Shown here: positions 1 to 10,480 of the stretch, piece after piece
How the letters are laid out: each line of letters opens with the position of its first letter
Position numbering within the stretch: the stretch's first letter is position 1
Position numbers and translations under genes: made by a program
Notes under the pieces: model-generated
Told to the model about the DNA's origin: nothing
The model's database searches: none
Seen by the model: the letters and a program-made list of their open reading frames with translations, nothing else
From: Mesostigma viride
Taxonomy: Eukaryota; Streptophyta; Mesostigmatophyceae; Mesostigmatales; Mesostigmataceae
Length of the DNA: 55,533 nt
Reading direction: 5' to 3'
NCBI GenBank assembly: GCA_009746045.1
Contig: RPFO01001644.1
Location: 1-55,533, forward strand

Positions 1-18
1 TTCCTGTCTGCACAGCAT

Positions 19-1525
19 TCAGCCTACTAGGGGTAGCTGAAGGAATGCGTCCTGAAGTGGACGAATAGGAGCACGCTGAGGGGTACGAGGAGGGCGAGCG
101 TCGGGATGAGGGGGAGCACCCGAAAGGAACTTGGGGCACTCACGTTTAAGATGACCTACTTCCTTACAATGATAGCAGGTAATATGAGAGACATCCAGAG
201 CTGAAAGGTCAGTCACACAGATATCTAATTCTTCTACATAGGAGTTCTCCTCCTCAGGGGTAAGGATAATATTATTAATACGGGAACGGGTAGGAAGAGA
301 AGGCGTGGAGAAGAAATCTGCTACACGTAAAAGATGCTGGCGCACATGCTTGAGGGGCAGGTCAGTAAAACGGTAGGCAGAGAACTGGCGTTTGACTTCA
401 CGCAATAGGGGTCTACTGAGGCCCTGAAGGAAGCGGGCACGCACTTCTGCACCCGACAGATCCCTAATTCGTACCATCTGAGCATCAAACTCTTTCATAT
501 ATTCTTTAAAGGATTTAGTACCCTGCTGTAAGGTACCAAAGGCTAATCTATCCTGCCAATCTGAATCAGGAGGGACTAAATGGTTCTCTAAACGCTTAAA
601 CAGTTCTGCTACAGAGTTAGGGTAGGCGTGAGAGGCCAAAGACTCACACTGAATGAGGTTAGCAAGCTCAGGAGTAATACAGGTTGTGAGATAGTGAGGA
701 ACTAATACAGCATCAGAAAGACGCCATCTATTATGATTCTGCCACGACTCCGTGTTCTGTGTAAGCAACATAATAAAGGTGAAAAACTGTTGAGGGGTAG
801 ACTTGACATCCAGCTTGGGAAGGTTAGCAAAGAGGGGAAGAGCAGGGGGCTTAGGGGGATTAGAAGAGTCAGTTTTTCCCATAGGGCCACTAGCTTCCAC
901 TGCTACATAAGCGGGATAGAAGGAAGGAAGAGGAAAAGTCTTGGGTAGGGGTCTAGACGGGGCCACCGTTTCAGGCTGGTGCCCATAAGAGAAGGGGACA
1001 GTATATTGCTCACGAAGAGAGGAATAGGCAAAATGATCATAATTTCTGTCATCTAAGGGCATGGTGCTGAAATCACTATTAACTTCTAAATCAGCCACAC
1101 GGGTAGGGACCTGGGCTGCCTCATAGGCCGTCTCAGGGTAGGACCAGGAAGCAGGTGGGTAAAAGGGAACTGCACTAGGGCGCCCAGAAGGACCGACAGG
1201 GGCAGAGGCACGACCCGTGTTAAGAGCAGGCATGGAAGGAACAGGGTGGGAGGGAGGCCTAAAAACATTGTTAGTTAGTGAGGACCTGCTGGAGGGTTGA
1301 GCCAAGGTTGCAGGAGGGGCAGGGGCCTGGTTCAGGGTAAGGGAAGGGTCATCACTAAATCTAACTTGCATACGTTGACGTTGTTCATAGGTAGGAGGGG
1401 TAAGTGAGGGACGACGGCGACCATCAGCAAGCGGAGAAGGAGGTGAGGCACGAAGATTACCTTGAGGAGTGAGATGGTGTACCGTTTCAAGTGAGTCCCG
1501 TCGGTTACCCCGATTGTTGTTATGG

Positions 1526-1565
<40 letters not shown>

Positions 1566-1617
1566 TAGTAGGAGTATTGGTAGGTATAGGCGACAGGTTA
1601 CCACCCATTGGATCCAT
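19..1617 (-). CDS. gag: Gag-like protein of an LTR retroelement with zinc knuckle
   Basis: This 532-residue ORF starts at an ATG at 1617 and stops near the window edge. The middle (about residues 270-440) has the pattern of a retrotransposon Gag: a Trp/Phe-rich helical region, a 'GTxxQGTKSFKEYMKEF' type segment and 'RARFLQGL'. A single CCHC zinc knuckle (CYHCKEVGHLKREC, about residue 480) would bind RNA. The N-terminus is low complexity, with a run of about 13 Asn encoded by an (ATT)n microsatellite at 1522-1563. Pro/Arg-rich segments flank the core. Two smaller same-strand ORFs lie upstream, and the pol gene would be expected to the left of position 1. Family (Ty3-like from the Gag pattern) is inferred and not proven without RT. 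Confidence 0.75.
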
Positions 1618-1741
1618 TTTTGTTTAAGTAAATGATCAAAAATCTAACTGAAAGCAACAAGGATAAAGGACAAGGCCTAATATAAGGCAAGGAAAGAAAA
1701 GGAAAAGATTTTACTGGCTTAAAAGAAAGGAACAATTTAAA

Positions 1742-2134
1742 TCAGTCCTTTTTAACAACAGTAATGGATAGGGAACCGAATTCCAAGGTGAGAGGAGTAT
1801 CTAAGCTAGATGAGGATGCAGCCCTCTTAGGGGGAGACGAAGGAGGGGTAGCAAAATCTAGAGCTTCTACAGGAGGGCGACCATGAGGGGTAGAACGTAC
1901 GTGTAGGCCTAGATCTGATACGCTATGGTCTATAAGGAATTGTTGAGCTTCCTCGAAGGTAACAAATTTCTTATACCTAATTACATTATATGTACGGTTT
2001 TGCACTATCTTCCTAGCATCTGACCAAGAGAGGAAAATGGCTGACCATTGAGGGGTAATAACTACGTAATACTTAGCTAAACTATTATCACTAGATGAAT
2101 GGGAAGGCGCAGTAAAAACACGACGTTGACTCAT
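1742..2134 (-). CDS. Small protein with RNase HI N-terminal / viroplasmin-like domain
   Basis: A 130-residue ORF starting at ATG 2134. Residues about 20-70 show the fold signature of the RNase HI N-terminal hybrid-binding domain, also found in the caulimovirus inclusion protein: 'KYYVV' strand, a Gly/Ser/Trp turn (FLSWSDARKIV), 'RYKKF' and a final 'TFEEAQQFL' helix. In known proteins this domain binds RNA-DNA hybrids or double-stranded RNA. The C-terminal 60 residues are Pro/Ser-rich and probably disordered. It lies 124 bp upstream of the gag ORF on the same strand, so it is probably an accessory protein of the same retroelement. A strong splice-donor sequence sits just 5' of its ATG. No RNase H catalytic domain is attached. 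Confidence 0.65.
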   Translation of the reverse strand: MSQRRVFTAPSHSSSDNSLAKYYVVITPQWSAIFLSWSDARKIVQNRTYNVIRYKKFVTFEEAQQFLIDHSVSDLGLHVRSTPHGRPPVEALDFATPPSSPPKRAASSSSLDTPLTLEFGSLSITVVKKD

Positions 2135-2138
2135 GATA

Positions 2139-2146
2139 ACTCACCT
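2139..2146 (-). promoter_or_regulatory. Candidate splice donor (AG/GTGAGT) upstream of the viroplasmin-like ORF
   Basis: On the minus strand the sequence reads AGGTGAGT, a consensus U1 donor, five bases before the ATG of the 130-residue ORF. It could let a spliced RNA skip this ORF to express the downstream gag. No acceptor was assigned. Confidence 0.3.
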
Positions 2147-2461
2147 GGCGTGTCTTGTGATGTCAAGCTAGACGAGGTAGGGGTAGGCGACTTAGCTTGA
2201 CGATCTGGATCACCGAAAGAAGAAGGAGGGCGGGAGTTTCCAGCTCTCGTCCTAAGTCAGCGGCCGGATATCCCAGCGCTCGTCCTAACACAGCGCCCCG
2301 TAACTCTGCGGGTGCGGCCGTCTAATAAAGCAGCAGCACAAGGAAAAAGGTGTAGGTACGGCGACGCTAATCGTCTCCGAACAGTAATACTCCCCGATCT
2401 AAGGCAGGAAACAACCGTAAGCAGGAAAACAAGGCGAAGGACAGGCTAACTACGAAAGGAT

Positions 2462-2821
2462 TTATCCGCTGTGAGCAGGTCTAGCTTCTAGGTAAAGCGT
2501 GTCCCGAAACGGGCAGCACGACGCTCCTAGCTTGAAGGCGACCCGCCCATTACCTATCAAGGAAGTGTCGACTTCTTGTTCCTGGACGCGGAAGGGGTCT
2601 TGAAAAGGTGTATGTGGCAAGGGATAGTCGTCTCGTTCACTACCTACTGAAGTTCCTCCGGAACCATTGTTACGCCGCGGATATCTACCTCCACCTCTAC
2701 CTCTAATGGGCCTGATACTACCTAAACTGGTCAGGCCTCCTCTACTTAACCCTCTGGCGAAAGACGAACGTGACGGAGCTGATCTCAATGCATTAACGTA
2801 AGTGTTGCTATAATACGCCAT
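2462..2821 (-). CDS. Arg/Gly-rich protein of unknown function, first ORF of the left-edge retroelement
   Basis: The first ATG is at 2821, giving about 119 residues; the frame is open a little further upstream. Residues 15-50 are rich in Arg, Gly and Ser, including an 'RGRGGGRYPRRNN' segment, which suggests nucleic-acid binding. The rest contains 'DDYPLPHTPFQDPF' and no recognisable domain. It is the most upstream of three same-strand ORFs (this one, the viroplasmin-like ORF, then gag) and may be an accessory ORF of that element. Coding status is uncertain because no homologue is recognised. Confidence 0.4.
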   Translation of the reverse strand: MAYYSNTYVNALRSAPSRSSFARGLSRGGLTSLGSIRPIRGRGGGRYPRRNNGSGGTSVGSERDDYPLPHTPFQDPFRVQEQEVDTSLIGNGRVAFKLGASCCPFRDTLYLEARPAHSG

Positions 2822-2839
2822 ACAACCATTTACCAAAAC

Positions 2840-4981
2840 CCGTTTACTCCAGGAATAGAGGAAGGAAACACAACTACACTGCCATGACCCAAGCCTAAAT
2901 GTGTCAATTCACTTAACACACGCCGAGTGCACACACAAGGGGTAGAACGCGCATAAATGGTCACCAACGGTCCAACACGCTCGGGCCGACATGGCCCTCG
3001 CCTACAGATGCACGCTGGTCCACTACATCTACTGATGCACGCTGGTCCACTACATTCTACCACAGGATCAGGACCACTAGTAAAGTACGCGGCGCGGCGC
3101 CCAACGGCACCCAATGTACCACAGTACTGTTACGAAGACAATAATGTCCCGGTAGGAGCCTAAACGTAAACCTAGGGACAACCGAGGCAAAAGACCTAAT
3201 TTACGTCCGTAACTACACGAATTGTTACGCGACGTAACACTAACTAGGCCACACAACACGGGCCGAAACATCACTTAACCAGTCATAGGGACCTGGGCCA
3301 GTCAAGAGGACCTGGGCTTTGTAACATCCCGCACCCACTACCTGGCCACTTGGCCGCAAGCTGTCGTATGGCCCAGACTTCTCGTCGCCCCCCTTGTCCC
3401 CTGCCGCTACCAGTGCTTCCATTCAAACCAGGCGGCAATACAAGAGGGAAGCCAAAAGTATCCCCGTAGGGACCCCCCACTACGGGGGGGTTCTCACCCA
3501 TATGGGCACTGCCCTCGGCAGCCACCCCCGAAGGTTCGGCAATTCTTTGTACACCTTTCTTCACAGGCATAGCACGTGATGGGACATTCCCTCACCCCAA
3601 AACAGCAGCAAAACGGGGTTTTGAACAACAGGCTCACCCATAACCTGCACAGAGGGGTTTGGGTTGCAGGGTAACCCCCCTAAACCGCACGAGGGTTTTG
3701 AAGCACTGGATAACCCACAACCTACACCGCTGCACCGGTGCATGGGGGATTTTTAGACAAGTAGGCGTACCCCCCCCAACCCAACCAGGTTCTGCCACCC
3801 CAGCATAACCTTAGAAACCCCCCTCGAGGGGGGCGCTGGAAAACGGCAAAGGCAAAGCGGAGCCCGCCGCCTTTGGGCGGGCGTAGCGGAGCCCCCCGCG
3901 AGGGGAAAATTTTTTCAGGAAAGCTGCGCAAACCATGGGGGTTTCTTACGGATTACCCCCGAAACCGCGCTGCGGCTTAAATTCCCCCCTCGCCTTGGCA
4001 CCATGCCCCGCCATGACATCCTTCCCCTTCCCCGCTGTGCACCGTCAGTCCCAACAACTCGTCCCCGCTTAAATTACGCATCAACGACCCCGCCATTCCG
4101 CCCTGGCCACCGGCCGCTGTCGACTCAATTAGCACGAGAAAATGTTAGGCTGTTTAGGGTGCTGCACCCCTTGGCGTTGGGGCTGCAGCCACCCCGCTCC
4201 TGTGCTGGCCTAGGGGCTCGGCTCCCCCTTCTTCCTGCTCGCATAGCGCCCTCATGCACTATCGACATTTATTAGCCAGGCCCAGCACATCCGATACCCA
4301 GCGAATTTGCCTGAGGCGTAATCCCCCTCCGCCTGTAGCTGTTACCACCCAAGCACCACGATTGCCCCGCTTTAGTTGTCCGATCAAGAGTCACTCCCGC
4401 GTCTATCCAGACCCCTCCCGCGAGCTCGGGGTGGCGAGTACAACGGGCGAGCAAAAATACACAATCCGGCACTGGCAGCTACCGCCCGCACTTCGAATGG
4501 CAAATTCTTGGGGTGCTGCCGACCCCCGTCGCGCAGCCGTCATAACTTTAAATAAAACAGGCCCCCGAATAATAATTCGGAGGCCGGTAGCTGTGATTTA
4601 CATTCGGCACCGCCATAGCAGTGCACACACACGCCCCAGAATGGGCCGTCGACACAGCTGCAAAGAGGACTGGTTGTTGCCCCGCCACAACCCTAAGTAG
4701 CCGCCGTCTTACCTAGGTGGGGTGGCGGACGCCAGCCCACTGACCACCAGGCCAGTGGCGCCGCGCCGCCCCCGGTCCACAGGACTGACCCCGGTCCACA
4801 CAACTGGACCCGGTCCACAGTACCGTCCCCGGTACCCCCCCCCCACACTACCGTACCCCCCCCCTCATACCACCAAGTCAGACCTGTCTACTGCGGCCTC
4901 CCCTCCCCCTTTGAGACTTCCGCAGGTCATAGATAATACGAGCGTGAGCTCACAAAATGAACGCCAAGAACACACCTGGAG
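2840..4981. other. Gene-poor GC-rich stretch with short repeats and hairpins
   Basis: No convincing gene is present; the many open frames here are proline/arginine-rich products of GC-rich sequence. Visible structure includes a 28-bp direct repeat (two copies of GATGCACGCTGGTCCACTAC within 3005-3058), a hairpin CCGAAT/ATTCGG at about 4565-4582, GC-rich hairpin-forming segments at 3460-3540 and 3830-3905, and a degenerate 'CCCGGTCCACA' repeat near 4770-4860. Confidence 0.5.
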
Positions 4982-5512
4982 ATGGTGCCATCCGGGAGGC
5001 CGGACATTAGCTGGTCATCATCGAGCAGTGCCGTTCTAGGGTGCATGGCATTTGTGAACTGGGCCGCCTCATGTAAGGAGCACCTTGCAGCACGGGGAGT
5101 GCAGCTAAACGATGTCGGGGAAGCTGTGAGCGTGGACAAACTTCTGGATGGGTTCACAAACATGTACCGTGGGGGTGGAGCCGACGTTCAAGAGTCTCTT
5201 CTGATGGGCATGTGCAAGGCCATGGTTGCTCGGAGCTCCGGCGTAGTCAATCCGCAGCTTGAGGCTGTCGTCCTGGATTTCTACATCATACTGTCAACGC
5301 TGGGCAAAAGGGCTTTCCGGCTGGTAGCAAACAATCTGGGAGGCCCCTCCGTCCGCCACGTCTGGCGCATCCTCAACAGCAACTTCGAGGGCACGTGCAT
5401 GTTGGACATGAGCGAGCCAGCCTTGAAGGAGCGGCTGCTCCGCTTCATCACCGCAAGGCCGGCTGCTGGGCGCGAGCGTGTCACTGTGCATCTCGCCTTT
5501 GATGCCACGGTA
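4982..5512 (+). pseudogene. Gene X, 5' part: N-terminus of a probable RNase-H-fold transposase, cut by element 1
   Basis: An ORF of about 177 residues from ATG 4982 runs into the left LTR of element 1. The segment 'VLDFYIILSTLGKRAFRLV' followed by 'GPSVRHVW' resembles the helical region before the catalytic core of P-element/THAP9-type transposases (a 'shape': alternating helix, 'S-x-x-A-Y', 'LPS-x-x-T-L'). The last residues, 'HLAFDATVV', fit the first catalytic Asp strand of an RNase H fold. The frame resumes at 16208 after the right LTR of element 1 if the LTR is taken to begin at 5513, so this and 16208-17231 were probably one gene. Assignment to the P-element superfamily is inferred from motif shape only. 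Confidence 0.6.
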
Positions 5513-6170
5513 GTTAACGTTCTTCAAACGCAATGTATAAGGATATGGTTGCCATGCAGCAATGTGTGAATGTGGTTGGAACGGAGCTTTGTTAAAATTG
5601 GATAATGTTACAGCGCTCACACACTTGAGGCTTATACACGAGTTTGCCAAGTCAAGGCAACACACGTGAGGCAGGCTCGCAAGAGATGCCCAATTGGCAC
5701 TGGCCTATTCTTTATATACTTGTGCACTGTGCTTTGCTAGTCCTGAGCAGCCTAAGAGGCCTGCTCAGTATTAACACTCCCAGTACAGTATTCACAACCT
5801 GTACAGCGCCCAGATCCTATACAGTAGGTCTGCCATACAGGCACAGTGACCACAGAGTACAGTCACCACAGTGATTATTGCATCTGCACCTAGAAGTCCA
5901 GGACTAGGCCTGCGGTACCAACAGACCACAGGTTAAGGTTCCTATTTCCTGCGTACGACGTATTAATCCAATACCGTCGTAGGTTCAGCACCTAATTCCT
6001 GTCAGCCCAGGAATTACTGTCGACCCCATATGTCGTCGGCAAATATTCGCGCCCGACTTAGAAGAACAGCCAGCTCGCGCTCGCGCGCGACCGGAAAGTC
6101 GGAACGCCATAACTTTCTTGATACTTGTCGGAATGAACTCGTTCCGGTGCCGCTGGAATCGCAGAGATAT
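5512..6170 (-). repeat. Element 1 3' LTR (left copy)
   Basis: Near-identical to 15546-16207. On the minus strand it contains a TATATAAAG box (plus-strand CTTTATATA, about 5709-5717), a likely promoter. It ends GTTAACT on the minus strand, so it lacks the usual terminal CA. On the minus strand the element 1 sequence just before it is purine-rich (CTCAAGAAAAT), a candidate polypurine tract. Confidence 0.85.
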
Positions 6171-6891
6171 TTTCTTGAGCTGTAGCAGCTCACACAAGTC
6201 TACATACAAACACACACAATGTGTACTGGACATCCTCCCCGACTACAAGTCACAACCCGCTGGGCATGACAGTCAGCTTGGATTCCTTATTATATGTACA
6301 TAGCACCCATACTGGTTCAGGAGCACAAACAAATTACAATGAGTCCCTATCCCTTCCGGGAGGCTCGTTGTGTTACACATGGCCAACTGTGGCAGCCCAT
6401 AGGTGTTCAGTAAGAACTTGAGAAGTATGTACAACCTTCAGGACCTTAGGCGAAACCCCACAGATCACCCACAACAGCTCATCAGAAAACATTGCTGACC
6501 CCCAGACGGGAGTCGGCGCCGGTCTGCTGCCCCTTATCGAACCAGACACAACATCTACGCGAAGCACATGCAAAACACAAGCTCCTATACTCATTCCAAC
6601 CGTGGAAAATCAGGGGACCTGTCGCCACCTCACCAGCATGGTGGATGGGTCAGCCAGTCCGTGAAACTCCGCCTTAAGACGGCACCAGGGAATCGAACCC
6701 CGCCCACAAACCACAGATCTGGGGAAACCTCAGACTGAGATGAAAACCCCAGATAGACATCTCTCCATCAGAGACAATGTCAGACATTCCCACACCAGAG
6801 ACATGTCTCACCCCTCAAGGTGTGCTCAGGATTATGTACAATCAAGCTCCCAGCCTGATATCCAGAGACTTAAGCACCCAGCTCTCAGCTT
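6171..6891 (-). other. Element 1 3' untranslated region with tRNA-T-arm-like motif
   Basis: No coding frame. On the minus strand, about 6690-6716 reads GGGCGGGGTTCGATTCCCTG, which has the shape of a tRNA T arm (stem, TTCGATT loop, stem). The same motif lies 3' of RNase H in element 2 (28402-28422). Function is unknown. Confidence 0.5.
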
Positions 6892-7985
6892 TTAGACAGA
6901 TAGACCGACTTGACAGTCAGCATTCATGAGCTTCCTCAGTACATTGTACTGGGCTGGGGCCTTGTGTGGCAGCTTTGTCAATGCATCAGCAGGGTTCTCC
7001 TCGCCAGGGATATGCTTCAAGTCAACCAAACTGGCCAACTCCTTCAGCAACAAATAATCCAGGTCCCGGCTTCTGGCCAGCTGCTTGTGAACAAACTGGA
7101 CCATACCCATGCTGTCTGTTAGCAACAACGTCTCCATCTGCAAGGTCCAAGGGGTAACTGAAGCCAGCTCCAGCATTAACTCCTTTATGTACAAGCTGGA
7201 CTGGATCCCCTCGCATATGGCCCTGCATTCTGCCACATCTGAACTGATACAGACCCTCTTCTGCAGTCTGCTGTACCAGCTGAACAAACTTGCCCTGCTC
7301 TGATAAAAAGCAAACAGAGCAGCAGATCTCCCCCTGACCTTGGTAACCTGGCGAGCATCCATGGAACTGTCAACAAAGATCTCCAAGGTGATAGGCTGGG
7401 CAAAGTCAATCCCAGACAAAATCAGATCAGGGGTACTCTCCACCAATCGGGCTATGACTCGAGGCTTCTCATCCTCAAGCACCTCATCAGGCATTCTGCT
7501 ATGGACCATCAAAGACGGACCACAGATGCTGGCAAACCAGGCCCACATGCCTCTCAACTCAGGTCCTGCAGCCTGGGTGATCTTCTCTGGCAAGGCCTTC
7601 ACAATGGTCTGTTTATAATCTCCTCCAGCCTGAAGCCTGATACTCCACTCCCCATCCCTCCTGAACAGGGTAGCCTGCATTCCACAGAACACTACAGGCT
7701 TGTTGGGCTCCTGCCACAGCTCCTTGCCCAGTGAAAACTTGCCACTGATGACAGGAATAAACTTCTTCAGCCAGGTCGTGGGGGCTAGCAAATGCAGATC
7801 ATCTCCATGCAAACTAGCATACACTGGCAGACCCTCCCATTGGGCCAGCAGCAAACAGGGATCAACTGAAGACACTCTCAAGCCACACTCACTGATCAGA
7901 GCTTCCTGCAGCGTGAGTCTCCAGATGATTGGGCTCGACCTGAGTCCTTCCAGGCCCTTCAGAATAACCAGGAATGTTGATGCAG
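6892..7985 (-). pseudogene. pol: Element 1 pol, C-terminal part: end of RT plus RNase H
   Basis: The frame open from about 7985 to 6892 carries the end of a Ty1/copia-like reverse transcriptase followed by RNase H. The RT active-site motif is 'SLHGDDLHLL', where copia elements normally have YVDD; the two catalytic Asp are kept. RNase H has the expected acidic residues: Asp in 'FVDSSMDARQ', Glu in 'VAECRAICEG', Asp in 'LLTDSMGMVQ' and Asp in 'ENPADALTK'. It is out of frame with the preceding RT segment at about 7985, so the pol gene is broken here. The stop is followed by the 3' untranslated region. Confidence 0.85.
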
Positions 7986-9137
7986 CTCCAGCTTCCAGAT
8001 GGCAGGCACCTCAACACAGTAAGGCTCATCCTGCTTCCACACCCTCCTGGCCACTTCTGGATCAGATTTTAAAAATGCCCTCTTGAAGTCCAGCAGCACT
8101 GATGACATAGCTGCTCCCCTGTTCAGCAACCCCACGTAGAGACATAGCAAAATTCTCCATGTGTCGTGTAACATCCCTGGCGTGTACAGCTCCTCTCCTG
8201 GCAGACTCCCCGTGCCGTGATACTCATTCAGGACAGGCCTGACATGGGGCACTGATACCTCATCCACAACCTTCCTCTTCAGCACAAATCTCAAAGCAAG
8301 CTTCCTTGATGCTGGGGGACGTCTGTCTGTTGGTGCAGCACACTCAAACTGCAACCACTCCTCCAATGCCTTGGAGAAGGCGAGCTTCCAAGCCTCAAAC
8401 AAAGTAGGCGAGCTCATCTCTTGGACTAGCTGGTCATATGTCAAAGGAGAGTGTGCAGCAAGGCTCCTGTGAGTTATGCCAATACTGCTGGGGTGCAACA
8501 CAGCTGGAATCACCAAACTGGCTGCTGGGGGCACCTCCCCTTCATCCCATTTTACACCCTTGACCGGCTTGGCCCTGCACCTGATTGGAAATGTTGTCCT
8601 GAAATTTTCTAGGGGAATCATCCCCCAGCCATCTCTTCTCAGAGCTGTAGCTCTGATAGAAATCCCAGGATTGCCCAGAAAATTCTGACCCAAAATCACA
8701 GGGCCATCATAGTCCTCTAGGACAAGGAAGGTCACATCCACACCCATGACAGGGGCAGTAACCTCTCCCAACACCCTTAGATGCGTCCTACCACTGAAAT
8801 CAGACACCCAGGGGCAACTTGGTTCTCCGACCAGCAGTTCTCCTGTATGCTGAGGTCCCATGACAGAAACCTGTGCATTGGTATCTATCTCCATGGCAGC
8901 TACCTCAGGTTCATCCAACTGGACAAGCTTGGACACCTTAGGCTCCTTCTTGGCTCTTTGCAAAGCCTGTACAATATCTGATAGACGCACACCCCTAGGC
9001 CTGGTGTCGGGCCGTTCCGGAGGTGCAGCCTGTCCGCCTGCTTGCCCAACCACCGTATGTGAAGGTACCCCAGGGGCCGGGCCAGGGTCACCCTGAGGGC
9101 TCGATACAGCTGTAGCACCCTGATCAGGAAGTTCCAC
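7959..9137 (-). pseudogene. pol: Element 1 pol, middle part: retropepsin plus N-terminal RT
   Basis: This frame begins after the integrase segment, from which it is separated by a frameshift near 9140. A linker rich in Pro/Gly leads to an aspartic protease: 'MEIDTNAQVSVMG' (Asp-Thr-Asn where retropepsins have Asp-Thr/Ser-Gly) and, about 55 residues on, 'GPVILGQNFL', the typical ILGxxFL strand. RT follows: 'LRFVLKRK...VPHVRPVLNEY' equals the copia fingers, and 'LLDFKRAFL' carries the first catalytic Asp. The protease thus lies between integrase and RT. The same order and DTN motif recur in element 2, so this is a property of the family. The frame ends at about 7959 and continues in another frame. 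Confidence 0.8.
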
Positions 9138-9149
9138 GTCACCCCGCCT

Positions 9150-10447
9150 TGTACACCAACGGGCACCTGGAAGAGGTCTCCTTGATTACCTCCCCGGGGA
9201 CGGATCTTTGACCAGGACAGACGGTGCACTGCTTGGGAGCCATCAATGGCCACCCAGCACTTATGGCCAGCGGCTTCTACTCGGGTCACCACCCCATCAT
9301 GCCAGCTGCCACGTTTCCCTGGAAAGCTTGGTTCCTTCCACACAACAACCTGTTGTCCAACGTTAGGTTCTAGGACACTCCAGCCCTTGTCTTTCTGCCT
9401 CAGCTTGAGGAACTTGGCCTCTAGCTTCTCCTTCCATGCCTGCTCAGCATCAGCTGGCAGCATCCTGGTATGCAGCATAAGAGGATTGATGGCAATGTCA
9501 CCAAAGAACATGGGAGTCCTGAGGTTCAGCCTGTCCTCCACAGAACGTAGCCATGCAGATGTCACAATGGCAGATGACGTCCTTGGAATCCTCTCCACCA
9601 GCAGCACAGTCTTGATCTCTTGGATGGCTCTCTCCACCACCCCTTGCTGGCCGTGGCTCTCCCTGGGTGTAATCAGCAACTCTGGAAACTCTGGCAGGTT
9701 CTCACAGCACTCAAACTGAATGTCACACTGCAACAACTCCAACCCAGGGTACCTGCTCCTTGTCAACTTCAGAGCAGCAATCAATGTAGGCTTCTCCATG
9801 TCAGGCAGGATCTCTAGGGTCTTGTACTTGGTATATCTGTCCACTGCCACCAGCAGCTTCAAACCCCTGATTCTCTGAATATCTACCTGCACATGGCCTG
9901 GCTGCAAAATAGGAGTCCTGGCATGAGACTGCTTGGGCTTTCTAGCAACTAGCCTGCACTTGCAAGCTTGAGCAACCTGTTGGCAGATGGAGTACAACTC
10001 ACTTCCTCCCAGCCGTCTAGCAACTTGCAAAGACTGAGCTGCATGGCCAAACATGGTATGCAACCTTGAGGCAATGTCATACAAGAGAGAAAATCTTTTA
10101 TTGTCATTATTAGCACTCAAGGTATGTACAGATCCCTTATGTACAGGAGGCACCAGGGTCGTGCCTGTCAGACTGTCTCCAGCCCTATCCTCATCCTGAC
10201 CATCCTGTGCCAGTCCTGCACGGTCAGAATGCTTCTGAGATCCACCTGGGTCCACATCACCAGGTCCTACCTCAGGCTCAGCACCGCCATGGCGGGCACG
10301 TTGGCGAGTAACCACTGCAGCTACAGCTGGCATACTCTCTGTGGTAACCAAGCTTGCCCCATCGTGTCCAATAGGCTCTGTCACTAGAGCATGGGGCTGC
10401 CCCTCACTGCCGTCACTAGCAGCTACATTACACACCCCTGGGGGCAC
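9150..10447 (-). pseudogene. pol: Element 1 integrase
   Basis: Opening frame about 30 bp after the gag stop; no ATG is needed if it is made by frameshift or readthrough. After an acidic spacer comes an HHCC-type zinc site (RLHTMFGH...CQQVAQACKC). The catalytic core has Asp in 'VQVDIQRI', Asp in 'LLQCDIQFE' and Glu in 'GVVERAIQEI', the D,D-x-E triad of retroviral integrases. A C-terminal module (about 'VGQQVVVWKE...GKRGSWHDGVV') resembles the small barrel that binds DNA. It lies directly after gag and before the protease. The frame is shifted relative to the protease-RT segment at about 9140. Confidence 0.8.
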
Positions 10448-10480
10448 CCTCCAGGGTTCAGGGATGTGTGCAGGCTCAAG

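Noticed and set aside
4003-5039. Pro/Arg-rich open frames
   Set aside because: Composition follows high GC content; no domain, no good start context, and they overlap each other in several frames.
5512-5516. Target-site duplication for element 1
   Set aside because: I compared 5-bp flanks with several boundary choices (ACGGT/GCCGA, GGTAG/ATGCC) and found no match; none is claimed.
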